In this document: positions 5,106-11,493 of the stretch, one piece after another
Numbering within the stretch: position 1 is the first letter of the stretch
Layout of the letters: each line of letters begins with the position of its first letter
Source of the DNA: Ruminococcaceae bacterium UBA6842
GTDB taxonomy: Bacteria > Bacillota > Clostridia > Oscillospirales > Acutalibacteraceae
Direction: 5' to 3'
Assembly (NCBI GenBank): GCA_002451855.1
Contig: DKDS01000030.1
Location: forward strand, 1-11,493
Length of the DNA stretch: 11,493 nt
The notes under the pieces: model-generated
Told to the model about the DNA's origin: nothing
What the model saw: the letters and a program-made list of their open reading frames with translations, nothing else
The model's database searches: none
Translations under genes and position numbers: made by a program

Positions 5106-6507
5106 TTTCTTTTCTTTGAATTTTGCCCCAAGCGTTTTTCAGTCTGCGGTATTTCAGTATTCCCTCCAGACGAAAAACGGTTATTGCCTGTCTGTAACCG
5201 AAATTTTCAAGAACAGCATAAAGCGACAGCGAAAGATATTGCTTTAAATTAAGAACCGTGTTTCCGGCGTACTGCTCAAGAATAAGACTTCCGAGTGATA
5301 ATACGGCGCCGAGAAGTACCGAAAGCAGATAATACAAAATAAAAAAGAACAGATTGAGTTCTCCGATAATAAATGAAATCGGAATTACAAAATAACCTAT
5401 CGCCTCAACAAACGCGCCGAACATTTCAAAAATCCAGTTATACGGTATCGCCGTTATTCCCACATTGCCGTATTTCAGTCTTAAAAACATAGATTTATGC
5501 AAAATAAGCGTGTCAATAAGACCGATTTGCCACCGACGGCGCTGGCTTTTGATATCCTTTACCGACATAGGTCCCTGCGTCCAACATACAGCTTCCTCAC
5601 AAAAAACAATTCTGTATTTTCTTTTGCTTTCTCGCATATGCCTGTGAAGCCGAACTACAATTTCCATATCCTCGCCGACTGTATCGTTCTTATAACCGCC
5701 GACCTCAATCACCGTCTGTTTTTTGAAAACGCTGAAAGCGCCGGATATTATAAGCAGTGAATTGACCGCGCCCCAGCTTACCCTGCCTGAAAAAAACGAA
5801 CGGCAGTATTCAACAATTTGAAACCGTTCTATCATTTTTCGGGGCATTGAAAAGCCGTGTGCTTTCCCGTTTTTAAGACTGAAGCCGTTTGATATTTTTA
5901 TCAAGCCGCCCGCCGCCACGGTATCGGTATTTTTTAAAAATTCCGTACAAATTCTTAAAAGAGCGTCGGGTTCAATACGCGAATCTGCGTCGAGACCGGC
6001 GAATAACGGATATGAAGATGTATTTATACCCGCGTTAAGCGCATCGGATTTACCGCCGTTTTCCTTATCAACATACAAAAGCTTTGGGTATTCGGCACTA
6101 TAATATATCCCTCTTACCTGCTTTGTAGGTATTGATGTCTTTACTGCGGCATCAATTTTACAAAGTCCGAAAGCACTTATTATTTTGCCGTGTGTATCAT
6201 CGTCGGAGCCGTCGTTTACTACAATAATTTCGTATTTCGGGTAATTTATTTTCATAAGTGCTCTTATATTGGAAACAATATTTTTTTCCTCATTATAAGC
6301 CGGTATAATTAAGGAAACGGGTATGATATTTTTGCTTAAAGAATAGCGCTTATAATCGTTTGAACGTATCCGCTTTTTATTTTTCAAGACCCTTATAAAG
6401 GATATTATAAGCTGACAGATATATATAAATGTCAAAAGCACGGTAAACACCATGCAAAACACACTTAAAAAAGAAATTAAAAGATGAACATAGATTGTTG
6501 CTTCCAT
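5092..6507 (-). CDS. Membrane-bound family 2 glycosyltransferase (PgaC/IcaA-like polysaccharide synthase)
   Basis: This 471-residue protein has an N-terminal membrane segment (about 8-38), a cytoplasmic GT2 domain and at least two C-terminal membrane segments (about 362-382 and 384-410). GT2 signatures are VSLIIPAYNEE (64-74), VVNDGSDDDT (96-105), a DAD metal-binding triad (173-175), GED as the catalytic-acid motif (278-280) and QRRRW (322-326). The last is the Q-x-x-R-W motif of processive synthases such as poly-N-acetylglucosamine, cellulose and hyaluronan synthases. The likely role is polymerisation and export of a cell-surface polysaccharide from a UDP-sugar; which sugar cannot be read from sequence. 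The start is secured by AAGGAGG, which lies in the last codons of the HEAT-repeat gene just 1 bp away, so translation is probably coupled. The pair is under a c-di-GMP riboswitch, which fits biofilm or exopolysaccharide synthesis. Confidence 0.92.
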   Translation of the reverse strand: MEATIYVHLLISFLSVFCMVFTVLLTFIYICQLIISFIRVLKNKKRIRSNDYKRYSLSKNIIPVSLIIPAYNEEKNIVSNIRALMKINYPKYEIIVVNDGSDDDTHGKIISAFGLCKIDAAVKTSIPTKQVRGIYYSAEYPKLLYVDKENGGKSDALNAGINTSSYPLFAGLDADSRIEPDALLRICTEFLKNTDTVAAGGLIKISNGFSLKNGKAHGFSMPRKMIERFQIVEYCRSFFSGRVSWGAVNSLLIISGAFSVFKKQTVIEVGGYKNDTVGEDMEIVVRLHRHMRESKRKYRIVFCEEAVCWTQGPMSVKDIKSQRRRWQIGLIDTLILHKSMFLRLKYGNVGITAIPYNWIFEMFGAFVEAIGYFVIPISFIIGELNLFFFILYYLLSVLLGAVLSLGSLILEQYAGNTVLNLKQYLSLSLYAVLENFGYRQAITVFRLEGILKYRRLKNAWGKIQRKEIDGQ

Positions 6508-6508
6508 T

Positions 6509-7576
6509 TTAAGCCTCCTTTAAAAGCATAGAACAGGAAAGAGCATATTTAAGCGCCTCGGCAGCGTATTTATCGTCCCCGTAAAGTATATCTTCGATTA
6601 TATCGGAACTTACATTCATATTAACAAGTGTATTTGCCGTCGAACGGCGAACCCACCATTCACTGTCGCCGACAGCGTTTTTTACACACTGTACGGCGGC
6701 ATCGGTATCAAATTTTGAAATGCCCTTTATTGCGGCAGAGCGAACCTGCCAATCACTGTCGTTTGCGGCAATCAGTAAAATTTCTTCATCCTGCTGCTCG
6801 GCAATCTGCCCAAGCGCTTTTACGCACGCAACCCGCATATTTATGTCTTTGCTTTCAAGACCCTCAATAAAAATATCATAAAAGCCCTTTAAACCGTATG
6901 GAGTTATGGCCTTAATTACAACGGATTTCATATGATTTCCGCAATTTTTCAAAATCCGTTCCGCCAGCACTGCCCTGTCAGAGCCGAATACCGAAAATAT
7001 CTCCCGCACTATTCTGAATGAATACCCTCTGTCATTTTCAATTTCCAAAATATATTCGCAAACACCGTCGCTAAACCCCAGCACCGACAGCGCCATTGCC
7101 GCATTATAGGCAATATTTCTGTCTTTACTTTTTGAAAGTGAATAAATCTCATCGGTATATTCGCGGGCGCCGTGGTCGGCAAGCTTTCTGCAGGCATACC
7201 CGAGCTTATGCTTATCGCCTGAATTCAACATATCGAAATAAAGATTTTTCGGCTCTAAAAACTCGTGTATTTCATCCGCAATTCGGATATAATTGCTTTT
7301 ATCCTCGAACTCATAAAGGACGTTGTCTATTATGTCTAAAATTTGTATATCTCCATTCATAAGCTCATTTAACAGTGTAATCTGTTCTTTTATTACCGAC
7401 GCTTCGCCGCAGGAAAATATTTTCTTTATTATAATTCGTATATTTTCTTCAGCCAAAGTATATTTTTTTGAAATTTTTTCTTGTTTTTTTGCCGCAACGG
7501 TAAGCCACAGATACTCTCCGCCCAGTAAAAGCACACAAACGGCAATGGAATACACCGCAAACAATTCGTTGTTCAA
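6509..7576 (-). CDS. Membrane-anchored HEAT-repeat protein
   Basis: This 355-residue protein has one N-terminal membrane helix (about 5-28) followed by a Lys-rich stretch, which suggests the rest lies in the cytoplasm. Residues about 130-345 are built of paired helices typical of HEAT repeats, clearest in NMRVACVKALGQIAE, SDWQVRSAAIKGISKF and SEWWVRRSTANTLVNM, each about 31 residues apart. HEAT scaffolds bind other proteins; no catalytic motif is seen. The start is a TTG at 7574-7576, 8 nt after AAGGAGA, and no in-frame ATG lies close by. The gene is first in the operon, directly after the riboswitch, and ends 1 bp before the glycosyltransferase. It may therefore be a partner or regulator of that synthase at the membrane. 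The partner role is inferred from context. Confidence 0.85.
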   Translation of the reverse strand: MNNELFAVYSIAVCVLLLGGEYLWLTVAAKKQEKISKKYTLAEENIRIIIKKIFSCGEASVIKEQITLLNELMNGDIQILDIIDNVLYEFEDKSNYIRIADEIHEFLEPKNLYFDMLNSGDKHKLGYACRKLADHGAREYTDEIYSLSKSKDRNIAYNAAMALSVLGFSDGVCEYILEIENDRGYSFRIVREIFSVFGSDRAVLAERILKNCGNHMKSVVIKAITPYGLKGFYDIFIEGLESKDINMRVACVKALGQIAEQQDEEILLIAANDSDWQVRSAAIKGISKFDTDAAVQCVKNAVGDSEWWVRRSTANTLVNMNVSSDIIEDILYGDDKYAAEALKYALSCSMLLKEA

Positions 7577-7601
7577 TGATATCTCTCCTTAAAATTTTCA
7601 C

Positions 7602-7653
7602 AAAAAAAGACTGCACCTTCAGAGACATTAAAATATCTCATACAAGTGCAGCC
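7602..7653 (-). terminator. Riboswitch-controlled intrinsic terminator
   Basis: On the minus strand GGCTGCACTT (7644-7653) pairs with AAGGTGCAGTC (7609-7619), with two G-U pairs, and is followed by seven T residues (7602-7608). An inner hairpin GAGATA/TGTCTC fills the loop. The left arm includes the conserved GGCTGC of the aptamer and the 3' strand of its P1 helix, so terminator and folded aptamer cannot coexist. It lies 26 bp upstream of the HEAT-repeat gene's start codon. Confidence 0.85.
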
Positions 7654-7727
7654 TGACAATCATAGCCTTATGCTTTAGACTCATAGCTTTGCGCCGTATA
7701 CTTTCATATACTTTGCCTTTTTACTTC
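7643..7727 (-). promoter_or_regulatory. Cyclic di-GMP-I (GEMM-I) riboswitch aptamer
   Basis: On the minus strand the order of conserved blocks matches GEMM-I: AAAAAGGCAAAG, then P2 as GTATA/TATAC closed by a GAAA loop, then GCGCAAAGCTATGAGTCTAA, a variable P3 tip (AGCATAAGGCT), and finally ATGATTGTCAGGCTGC. A short P1 can form from AAGT at the 5' end and ACTT at the 3' end. The RNA senses the second messenger c-di-GMP. It begins almost at the predicted transcription start and controls the HEAT-repeat and glycosyltransferase genes. The usual GACGCAAAGC reads GGCGCAAAGC here, a mild variant. Confidence 0.9.
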
Positions 7728-7733
7728 GTAAAA

Positions 7734-7762
7734 ACTATATCATACTGTTCAATAAATTGCAA
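7734..7762 (-). promoter_or_regulatory. Sigma-A-type promoter of the riboswitch operon
   Basis: The minus strand reads TTGCAA (7757-7762), a 17-nt spacer, then TATAGT (7734-7739). Transcription should start near 7727, right at the 5' edge of the aptamer. This fits the compact leader. It lies in the short gap after the DUF1846 stop codon (7778-7780), where no convincing terminator for the upstream operon is seen. Confidence 0.78.
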
Positions 7763-7777
7763 GTGTTTTTTATAAAA

Positions 7778-9262
7778 TCAGTTGTGGTACAGCTTTTTGG
7801 TTTGGTAATTCGGTTCACAGGTCATATTAACCCCCAATTTTCTGAAAAGCTGTTCATCAACCCGTGCCAATATAACGCTTGAATGCGCTTCCGTACCCTT
7901 TAACAGACGTACGGTATCAAGCGCGCTTTTTGCAATATCGCTTGACGCCGCGCAAATCGAAAGCGCAATAAGCACCTCGTCCGTGTGCAGTCTCGGGTTG
8001 TGATTTCCCATAATCTCGGTTTTTAATCTTTGTATCGGCTCTATTACAGACGGAGAAATAAGGTCGACATTATCGGGTATTCCGGCAAGCTCCTTAAGCG
8101 CATTTAAAAGCATTGCCGCCGCAGGTCCGAGAAGGCTTGAGGTCTTACCTGTCACAAGTCTTCCGTCCGGCAGCTCTATTGCCGCCGCAGGCGCTCCGGT
8201 AAGCTCCGCTTTATTTATTGCCGCCGCAACCACCGGTCTGTCAGCCGAGGAAACTCCCGCCTGATTCATCAAAAGCTCAATCTTAGAAATGTCGCTTTGC
8301 TCAGCTAAACCCTGTCTTACACTTACCGCCGCCGCATAGTATCTTCGTACTATTTCCTGTTTTGCCGCGGCTCTTACGGCATCATCATCAATAATGCCGT
8401 AGCCTGCCATATTAACGCCCATATCTGTGGGGCTCTTATACGGAGATTCGCCGAGTATACCCTCAAGCATTGCGTTAAGTACAGGAAAAATCTCAATATC
8501 TCTGTTATAATTGACCGTGGTTTCCCCGTAGGCTTCAAGATGGAACGGGTCTATCATATTCACATCGTCAAGGTCGGCGGTCGCCGCCTCGTACGCAATG
8601 TTCACAGGATGCTTAAGCGGTAAATTCCAAATAGGAAATGTCTCGAATTTTGCGTAGCCTGCTTTAACGCCATGCTTATGCTCGTGATAAAGCTGGGAAA
8701 GGCAGGTAGCCATTTTTCCGCTTCCGGGTCCGGGTGCGGTAACAACAACAAGCTTTCTTTCGGTTTTTATGTAATCGTTTTTACCGAAGCCGTTTTCGCT
8801 TATTATATACGGTATATTTGAGGGGTAATCCTTTATCGGGTAGTGCCTGTACACCTTTACTCCGAGCTTTTTAAGACGGTTTTCAAACGCTTCCGCAAGC
8901 GGCTGACCCGTATAACGGGTAATTACAACGCTACCGACATAAAGACCTATACCTCTAAATGCGTCAATAAGCCTTAGGGTATCGAGGTCATAGGTTATAC
9001 CGAGATCTCCCCTGCGCTTATTTTTTTCTATTGCGTCCGCATTTATCGCAATTACGATTTCCGCGTCGTCCTTAAGCTCCAGAAGCATCTTAACCTTTGC
9101 GTCAGGTTCAAACCCCGGCAGAACCCTTGCGGCGTGATAGTCGTCAAACAGCTTGCCGCCGAATTCCATATAAAGCTTGCCGCCAAACATTGTTATTCTG
9201 TCCCTGATGTTCTTCGATTGCAGTTCAATGTATTTTTTGTTGTCAAATCCGATTTTACTCAT
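7778..9262 (-). CDS. DUF1846 domain-containing protein
   Basis: This 494-residue protein matches what I know of the DUF1846 (UPF0371) family in length and sequence: the start MSKIGFDNKKYIELQSKNI, GGKLYMEFGGKLFDDYHAARVLPGF, and a glycine-rich VVVTAPGPGSGKMAT at about 172-186 that resembles a nucleotide-binding loop. The C-terminal half is rich in Ala and helical. The family is common in Firmicutes, with solved structures but no settled function to my knowledge. The GPGSGK loop suggests a nucleotide or phosphate ligand, which is inference. Its ATG overlaps the stop of the WYL regulator by 4 bp (ATGA), so the two are translationally coupled. No membrane segment or signal peptide is present. It is the last gene of the holA operon. 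Confidence 0.9.
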   Translation of the reverse strand: MSKIGFDNKKYIELQSKNIRDRITMFGGKLYMEFGGKLFDDYHAARVLPGFEPDAKVKMLLELKDDAEIVIAINADAIEKNKRRGDLGITYDLDTLRLIDAFRGIGLYVGSVVITRYTGQPLAEAFENRLKKLGVKVYRHYPIKDYPSNIPYIISENGFGKNDYIKTERKLVVVTAPGPGSGKMATCLSQLYHEHKHGVKAGYAKFETFPIWNLPLKHPVNIAYEAATADLDDVNMIDPFHLEAYGETTVNYNRDIEIFPVLNAMLEGILGESPYKSPTDMGVNMAGYGIIDDDAVRAAAKQEIVRRYYAAAVSVRQGLAEQSDISKIELLMNQAGVSSADRPVVAAAINKAELTGAPAAAIELPDGRLVTGKTSSLLGPAAAMLLNALKELAGIPDNVDLISPSVIEPIQRLKTEIMGNHNPRLHTDEVLIALSICAASSDIAKSALDTVRLLKGTEAHSSVILARVDEQLFRKLGVNMTCEPNYQTKKLYHN

Positions 9263-10269
9263 TTTTTCTCTCCACAGCTGTAAATTTTTAATACTTCCTC
9301 TGCCCTTAGGACAGTCATATCAATAAGCTCCTTGGGCGAAACGACCCTTATTTTATCGCCGTAGCTTATAATCCAAGTAACAAGCGCGTCGGAAAGCGCC
9401 GCGTCTACCGAAAAGCAAAATTCATCCTCGGTAACATTCTTTATAAAAATGTTTTCGCCGAACCTGTCCGCCGCCTGCTCTATTACGGACTTTTTACAGC
9501 ACAGCGTAACGGTGCAAAGCTTTCCTCCGTACATACTGAAAAGCCCCGAGGTGTAATCCGAAACATCAAATCGGTCGCTGTATTTGCTGACAAGCGAAAA
9601 ATGCCTTAACTTTTCCTTTGTCTGCTTCACCGAATGCATACGGTCAAGCCTTAGATGAATAAGGTTATCGTACTTTTCGTAATTTCCTATAACATAATAG
9701 TGGTCGTCCTGCCATGTAAGCGCATAGGGACTTATTTTCATATGCCGCGACTGCTTTACAAGCTCCCTTTCGGGCGAAAGTACACGGCTTATATAATCAA
9801 ATTCTATTTTAACACCCGTCTGTATCGCTTCGCTTATGCAGTCGATGCTGTAAAAAATCTCTTCGTTTGAGCATTTTGAATTTGCCGAAAAATAGACCCG
9901 TTTTTCCCGCTTTGCCCGTTGCCCCTCAGACAAAAATCCGTCAAGCTTATTAATAATTCCCGCAGTTTTTGACGCACTTATAAATTTAGCGGTTCTCACG
10001 GCGTCGGCAAGCAAATAAATTTCAGGCTCCTCAAACTCTCTCGAACCCAAGAACCATCCCCTCGGATTGACGGATTTAATAATATCATAGCCGTATTCCT
10101 CAAGCGCGGCAATGTCAGAGTATACGGATTTTCTTTCTGCCGTAATTCCGTAGCCTTCAAGCTCCTTACATATCACCGCGGCGGTTATGGGGTGGGCTTC
10201 GTCGCTTTTTCTTCTGAGTATATCCAAAATATAAAGCGGCTTCAGCCTATGTCCGTATTTTTTTGCCAT
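9259..10269 (-). CDS. WYL-domain transcriptional regulator (YafY-like)
   Basis: This 336-residue protein has an N-terminal winged HTH at about 8-72 (LYILDILRRKSDEAHPITAA, RKSVYSDIAALEEYGYDI, then the wing GWFLGSREF). A WYL ligand-sensing domain follows at about 135-215, with PYALTWQDDHYYVIG at 181-195 and HLRLDRM at 205-211. A C-terminal WCX-type extension closes the protein (about 250-330). Such proteins regulate transcription, often in response to DNA damage, nucleotides or other small ligands; the target here is unknown. The ATG at 10267-10269 is preceded by AAGGAGAAGG and lies inside the toprim gene (28-bp overlap). The stop overlaps the DUF1846 start by 4 bp. A regulator placed inside a housekeeping operon and coupled to DUF1846 suggests the two work together, but no operator is visible here. 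Confidence 0.9.
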   Translation of the reverse strand: MAKKYGHRLKPLYILDILRRKSDEAHPITAAVICKELEGYGITAERKSVYSDIAALEEYGYDIIKSVNPRGWFLGSREFEEPEIYLLADAVRTAKFISASKTAGIINKLDGFLSEGQRAKREKRVYFSANSKCSNEEIFYSIDCISEAIQTGVKIEFDYISRVLSPERELVKQSRHMKISPYALTWQDDHYYVIGNYEKYDNLIHLRLDRMHSVKQTKEKLRHFSLVSKYSDRFDVSDYTSGLFSMYGGKLCTVTLCCKKSVIEQAADRFGENIFIKNVTEDEFCFSVDAALSDALVTWIISYGDKIRVVSPKELIDMTVLRAEEVLKIYSCGEKK

Positions 10270-10841
10270 TCGGAAACCTTCTCCTTAAATTCCTCGTATG
10301 AAAACATCCCGTTAAGCAGATCGAGCATTGCGGACGAAGAAATACCCCAAGGAAGCTCAAGATAGGTTAAAAAGCTTTTTCGGTTTTTACCGCTGTTTGC
10401 TCCGCCCGATAGCCCTGCCGAAAACATATCGCATTTCGTTATTTTTCTCCCGACCACGGTCTTCTCTGTTCCCACATTGCTCCGTTTAAGCGCTTCCTCG
10501 ATTACTTCGGGGCTCATACCCTCTACTCCGAGTATCCCCTCGGCAGAAGGCTTGCTTTTGCGCCTTTCCTTACCGTGAAGACTCGGGACATATACATTTG
10601 TTATTTCGGCGCCCGACGCTATTTTTTTAATATACGCTCTTATAACCGCGCCTGCCGAATCCGAATCTGTCATTACTATAATTCCGTTTTTTTTCGCAAG
10701 ATTTCTTATTATGTCCCGCTTTTCACTGTCCTTAAAAATTCCGAAGCCGTTTGTCGGGATTATAACGGCGTCAATTACATTTTCAAGGGCAATCTTATCG
10801 TATTTTCCCTCAACAATAACCGCCTGTTTAAGCCTTATCAA
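10242..10841 (-). CDS. Toprim-domain protein, RNase M5-like (DUF4093)
   Basis: This 199-residue protein begins IRLKQAVIVEGKYDK after the start residue. The toprim catalytic Glu is E11 (VEGKYDK), and the Asp pair is D59/D61 (MTDSDSAG). The middle segment, GKERRKSKPSAEGILGVEGMS, is typical of the RNase M5-like group with a C-terminal DUF4093 region. RNase M5 matures 5S rRNA; this branch may do the same or act on another structured RNA. I choose the TTG at 10839-10841, about 9 nt after AAAGG. Family members in Clostridia start at this M-I-K/R-L-K-Q motif. A TTG at 10860-10862 is also in frame but would add residues that match nothing. It overlaps the holA end by 14 bp and the WYL gene start by 28 bp. 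Confidence 0.85.
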   Translation of the reverse strand: MIRLKQAVIVEGKYDKIALENVIDAVIIPTNGFGIFKDSEKRDIIRNLAKKNGIIVMTDSDSAGAVIRAYIKKIASGAEITNVYVPSLHGKERRKSKPSAEGILGVEGMSPEVIEEALKRSNVGTEKTVVGRKITKCDMFSAGLSGGANSGKNRKSFLTYLELPWGISSSAMLDLLNGMFSYEEFKEKVSEWQKNTDIG

Positions 10842-11493
10842 CCGTTTCACCCTTTGCAACAATGTATATAAGCCTTATTATAAGCTGCTCAAGCACAAGC
10901 CTCGGATCCGCGCCGTTTGATTTAAGCGCTTTGTCAGCCTTAATCAGGGCGCTGAAGCTGAGCGAAAGCCTGCCGAAATCCATTTTCACAAGATTTTGCG
11001 CCGCCCTGTCAAGCAAAAACTCTCTCCCCTTATATCCGAACGCCGCGCTTATTTCCGCATTCGTCATACCTGATTTTTTAAGCGTATAGACCCTGTACAT
11101 ATCCACATAAACCGAAGATACGGTATAGAGTATCATCATAGGCTCAAACCGCATAAAAAACAGCTCGTCAAGCAGTGCCAATGCCTGACCGGAGTTTTTG
11201 GCAAAGATAAATTTTGAAAGATTGTAAACGGACGCCTCGGGGGTTTTTATGCTTACCGCTTCCACCGTTTCCTTTGTAATAATGCCGTTCGGCAAATAGG
11301 CGCACAGCTTGTCAAGCTCGTTTCTTAATATCGCAATATCGTCGCCTGCTGTCTCCACAAGATACTTAGCGGCGGCAGTCTCCATTTTGCAGTTTCGTTT
11401 CGCCGCTCCGTCCGTCAGCATTTTAACAAGCTCGGGTGTTCTTCGGTGGTTCAGCAAAACCGCCGCGCCGCCGCCCTTTTCGGCACTCTGCAT
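10828..11493 (-). CDS. holA: DNA polymerase III subunit delta, C-terminal two thirds (cut by window edge)
   Basis: The frame is open to the right edge, so the gene's 5' part is missing; the Met at the edge is probably internal. The 221 visible residues show the delta-subunit pattern: a helical lid region (KYLVETAGDDIAILRNELDK, LCAYLPNGIITKETVEAV), then the collar domain (SVYNLSKFIFAKNSGQALAL, FEPMMILYTVSSVY, SALIKADKALKSNGADPRLV, LEQLIIRLIYI). Delta opens the sliding clamp within the clamp-loader complex. Full-length family members are about 330-345 residues, so roughly 110-120 N-terminal residues, including the AAA-like start, lie outside. It heads the visible part of an operon whose next gene, toprim/DUF4093, starts inside its last codons. 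Confidence 0.9.
   Translation of the reverse strand: MQSAEKGGGAAVLLNHRRTPELVKMLTDGAAKRNCKMETAAAKYLVETAGDDIAILRNELDKLCAYLPNGIITKETVEAVSIKTPEASVYNLSKFIFAKNSGQALALLDELFFMRFEPMMILYTVSSVYVDMYRVYTLKKSGMTNAEISAAFGYKGREFLLDRAAQNLVKMDFGRLSLSFSALIKADKALKSNGADPRLVLEQLIIRLIYIVAKGETVDKA

Noticed and set aside
10242..10862. Toprim protein starting at the TTG at 10862
   Set aside because: The added residues match nothing in the family and no ribosome binding site precedes it; the TTG at 10841 gives the typical family start.
1..11493. CRISPR array, complete insertion sequence or rRNA gene
   Set aside because: No regularly spaced repeats, transposase frame with terminal inverted repeats, or rRNA-like sequence was seen.

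Overview
The window looks like a chromosomal segment of a low-to-mid GC Firmicute, probably a gut or rumen Clostridia of the Oscillospiraceae/Ruminococcaceae kind. The basis is strong GGAGG-type ribosome binding sites with frequent GTG/TTG starts, an RNase M5-like toprim/DUF4093 protein next to DNA polymerase III delta, a GEMM-I (c-di-GMP-I) riboswitch, and an integrase tail of a type common in clostridial elements. The lineage is inference. Every gene I accept lies on the minus strand, so operons read from right to left.

Left part, 1 to about 3797: the end of an integrated element that carries a defence-type operon. A strong promoter (-35 at 3337-3342, -10 at 3314-3319) drives a small excisionase-type HTH protein. 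Next come a PAPS-reductase/DndC-like protein with fused zinc ribbons and a ferredoxin tail, a DUF4007 protein, and the N-terminus of a P-loop ATPase that leaves the window at base 1. This set resembles BREX type 4 (PAPS-reductase-based) or related phosphorothioation-like loci. The decisive partners (PglZ, BrxL or others) would lie beyond the left edge. The element ends in a 45-nt 3' fragment of a tRNA-Pro(UGG) gene at 3753-3797, followed by the tRNA's own terminator. This is the classic scar of tRNA-targeted integration, with the element on the left.

Junction, 3798 to about 4490: gene-poor. It holds the C-terminal remnant of a second tyrosine recombinase (4013-4387), one copy of a 31-bp imperfect direct repeat whose partner lies at 3481-3511, and small inverted repeats. 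Together these suggest successive elements at the same tRNA.

Middle, 4487 to 7762: an HD-domain phosphohydrolase has its own sigma-A-type promoter and a possible attenuator leader. To its right is a two-gene operon: a membrane-anchored HEAT-repeat protein and a processive GT2 glycosyltransferase of the IcaA/PgaC kind. The operon is headed by a promoter, a c-di-GMP-I riboswitch and an intrinsic terminator that overlaps the 3' side of the aptamer. This predicts second-messenger control of a cell-surface polysaccharide.

Right part, 7778 to 11493: a tightly overlapping housekeeping operon of holA (partial at the window edge), an RNase M5-like toprim protein, a WYL-domain regulator and a DUF1846 protein.
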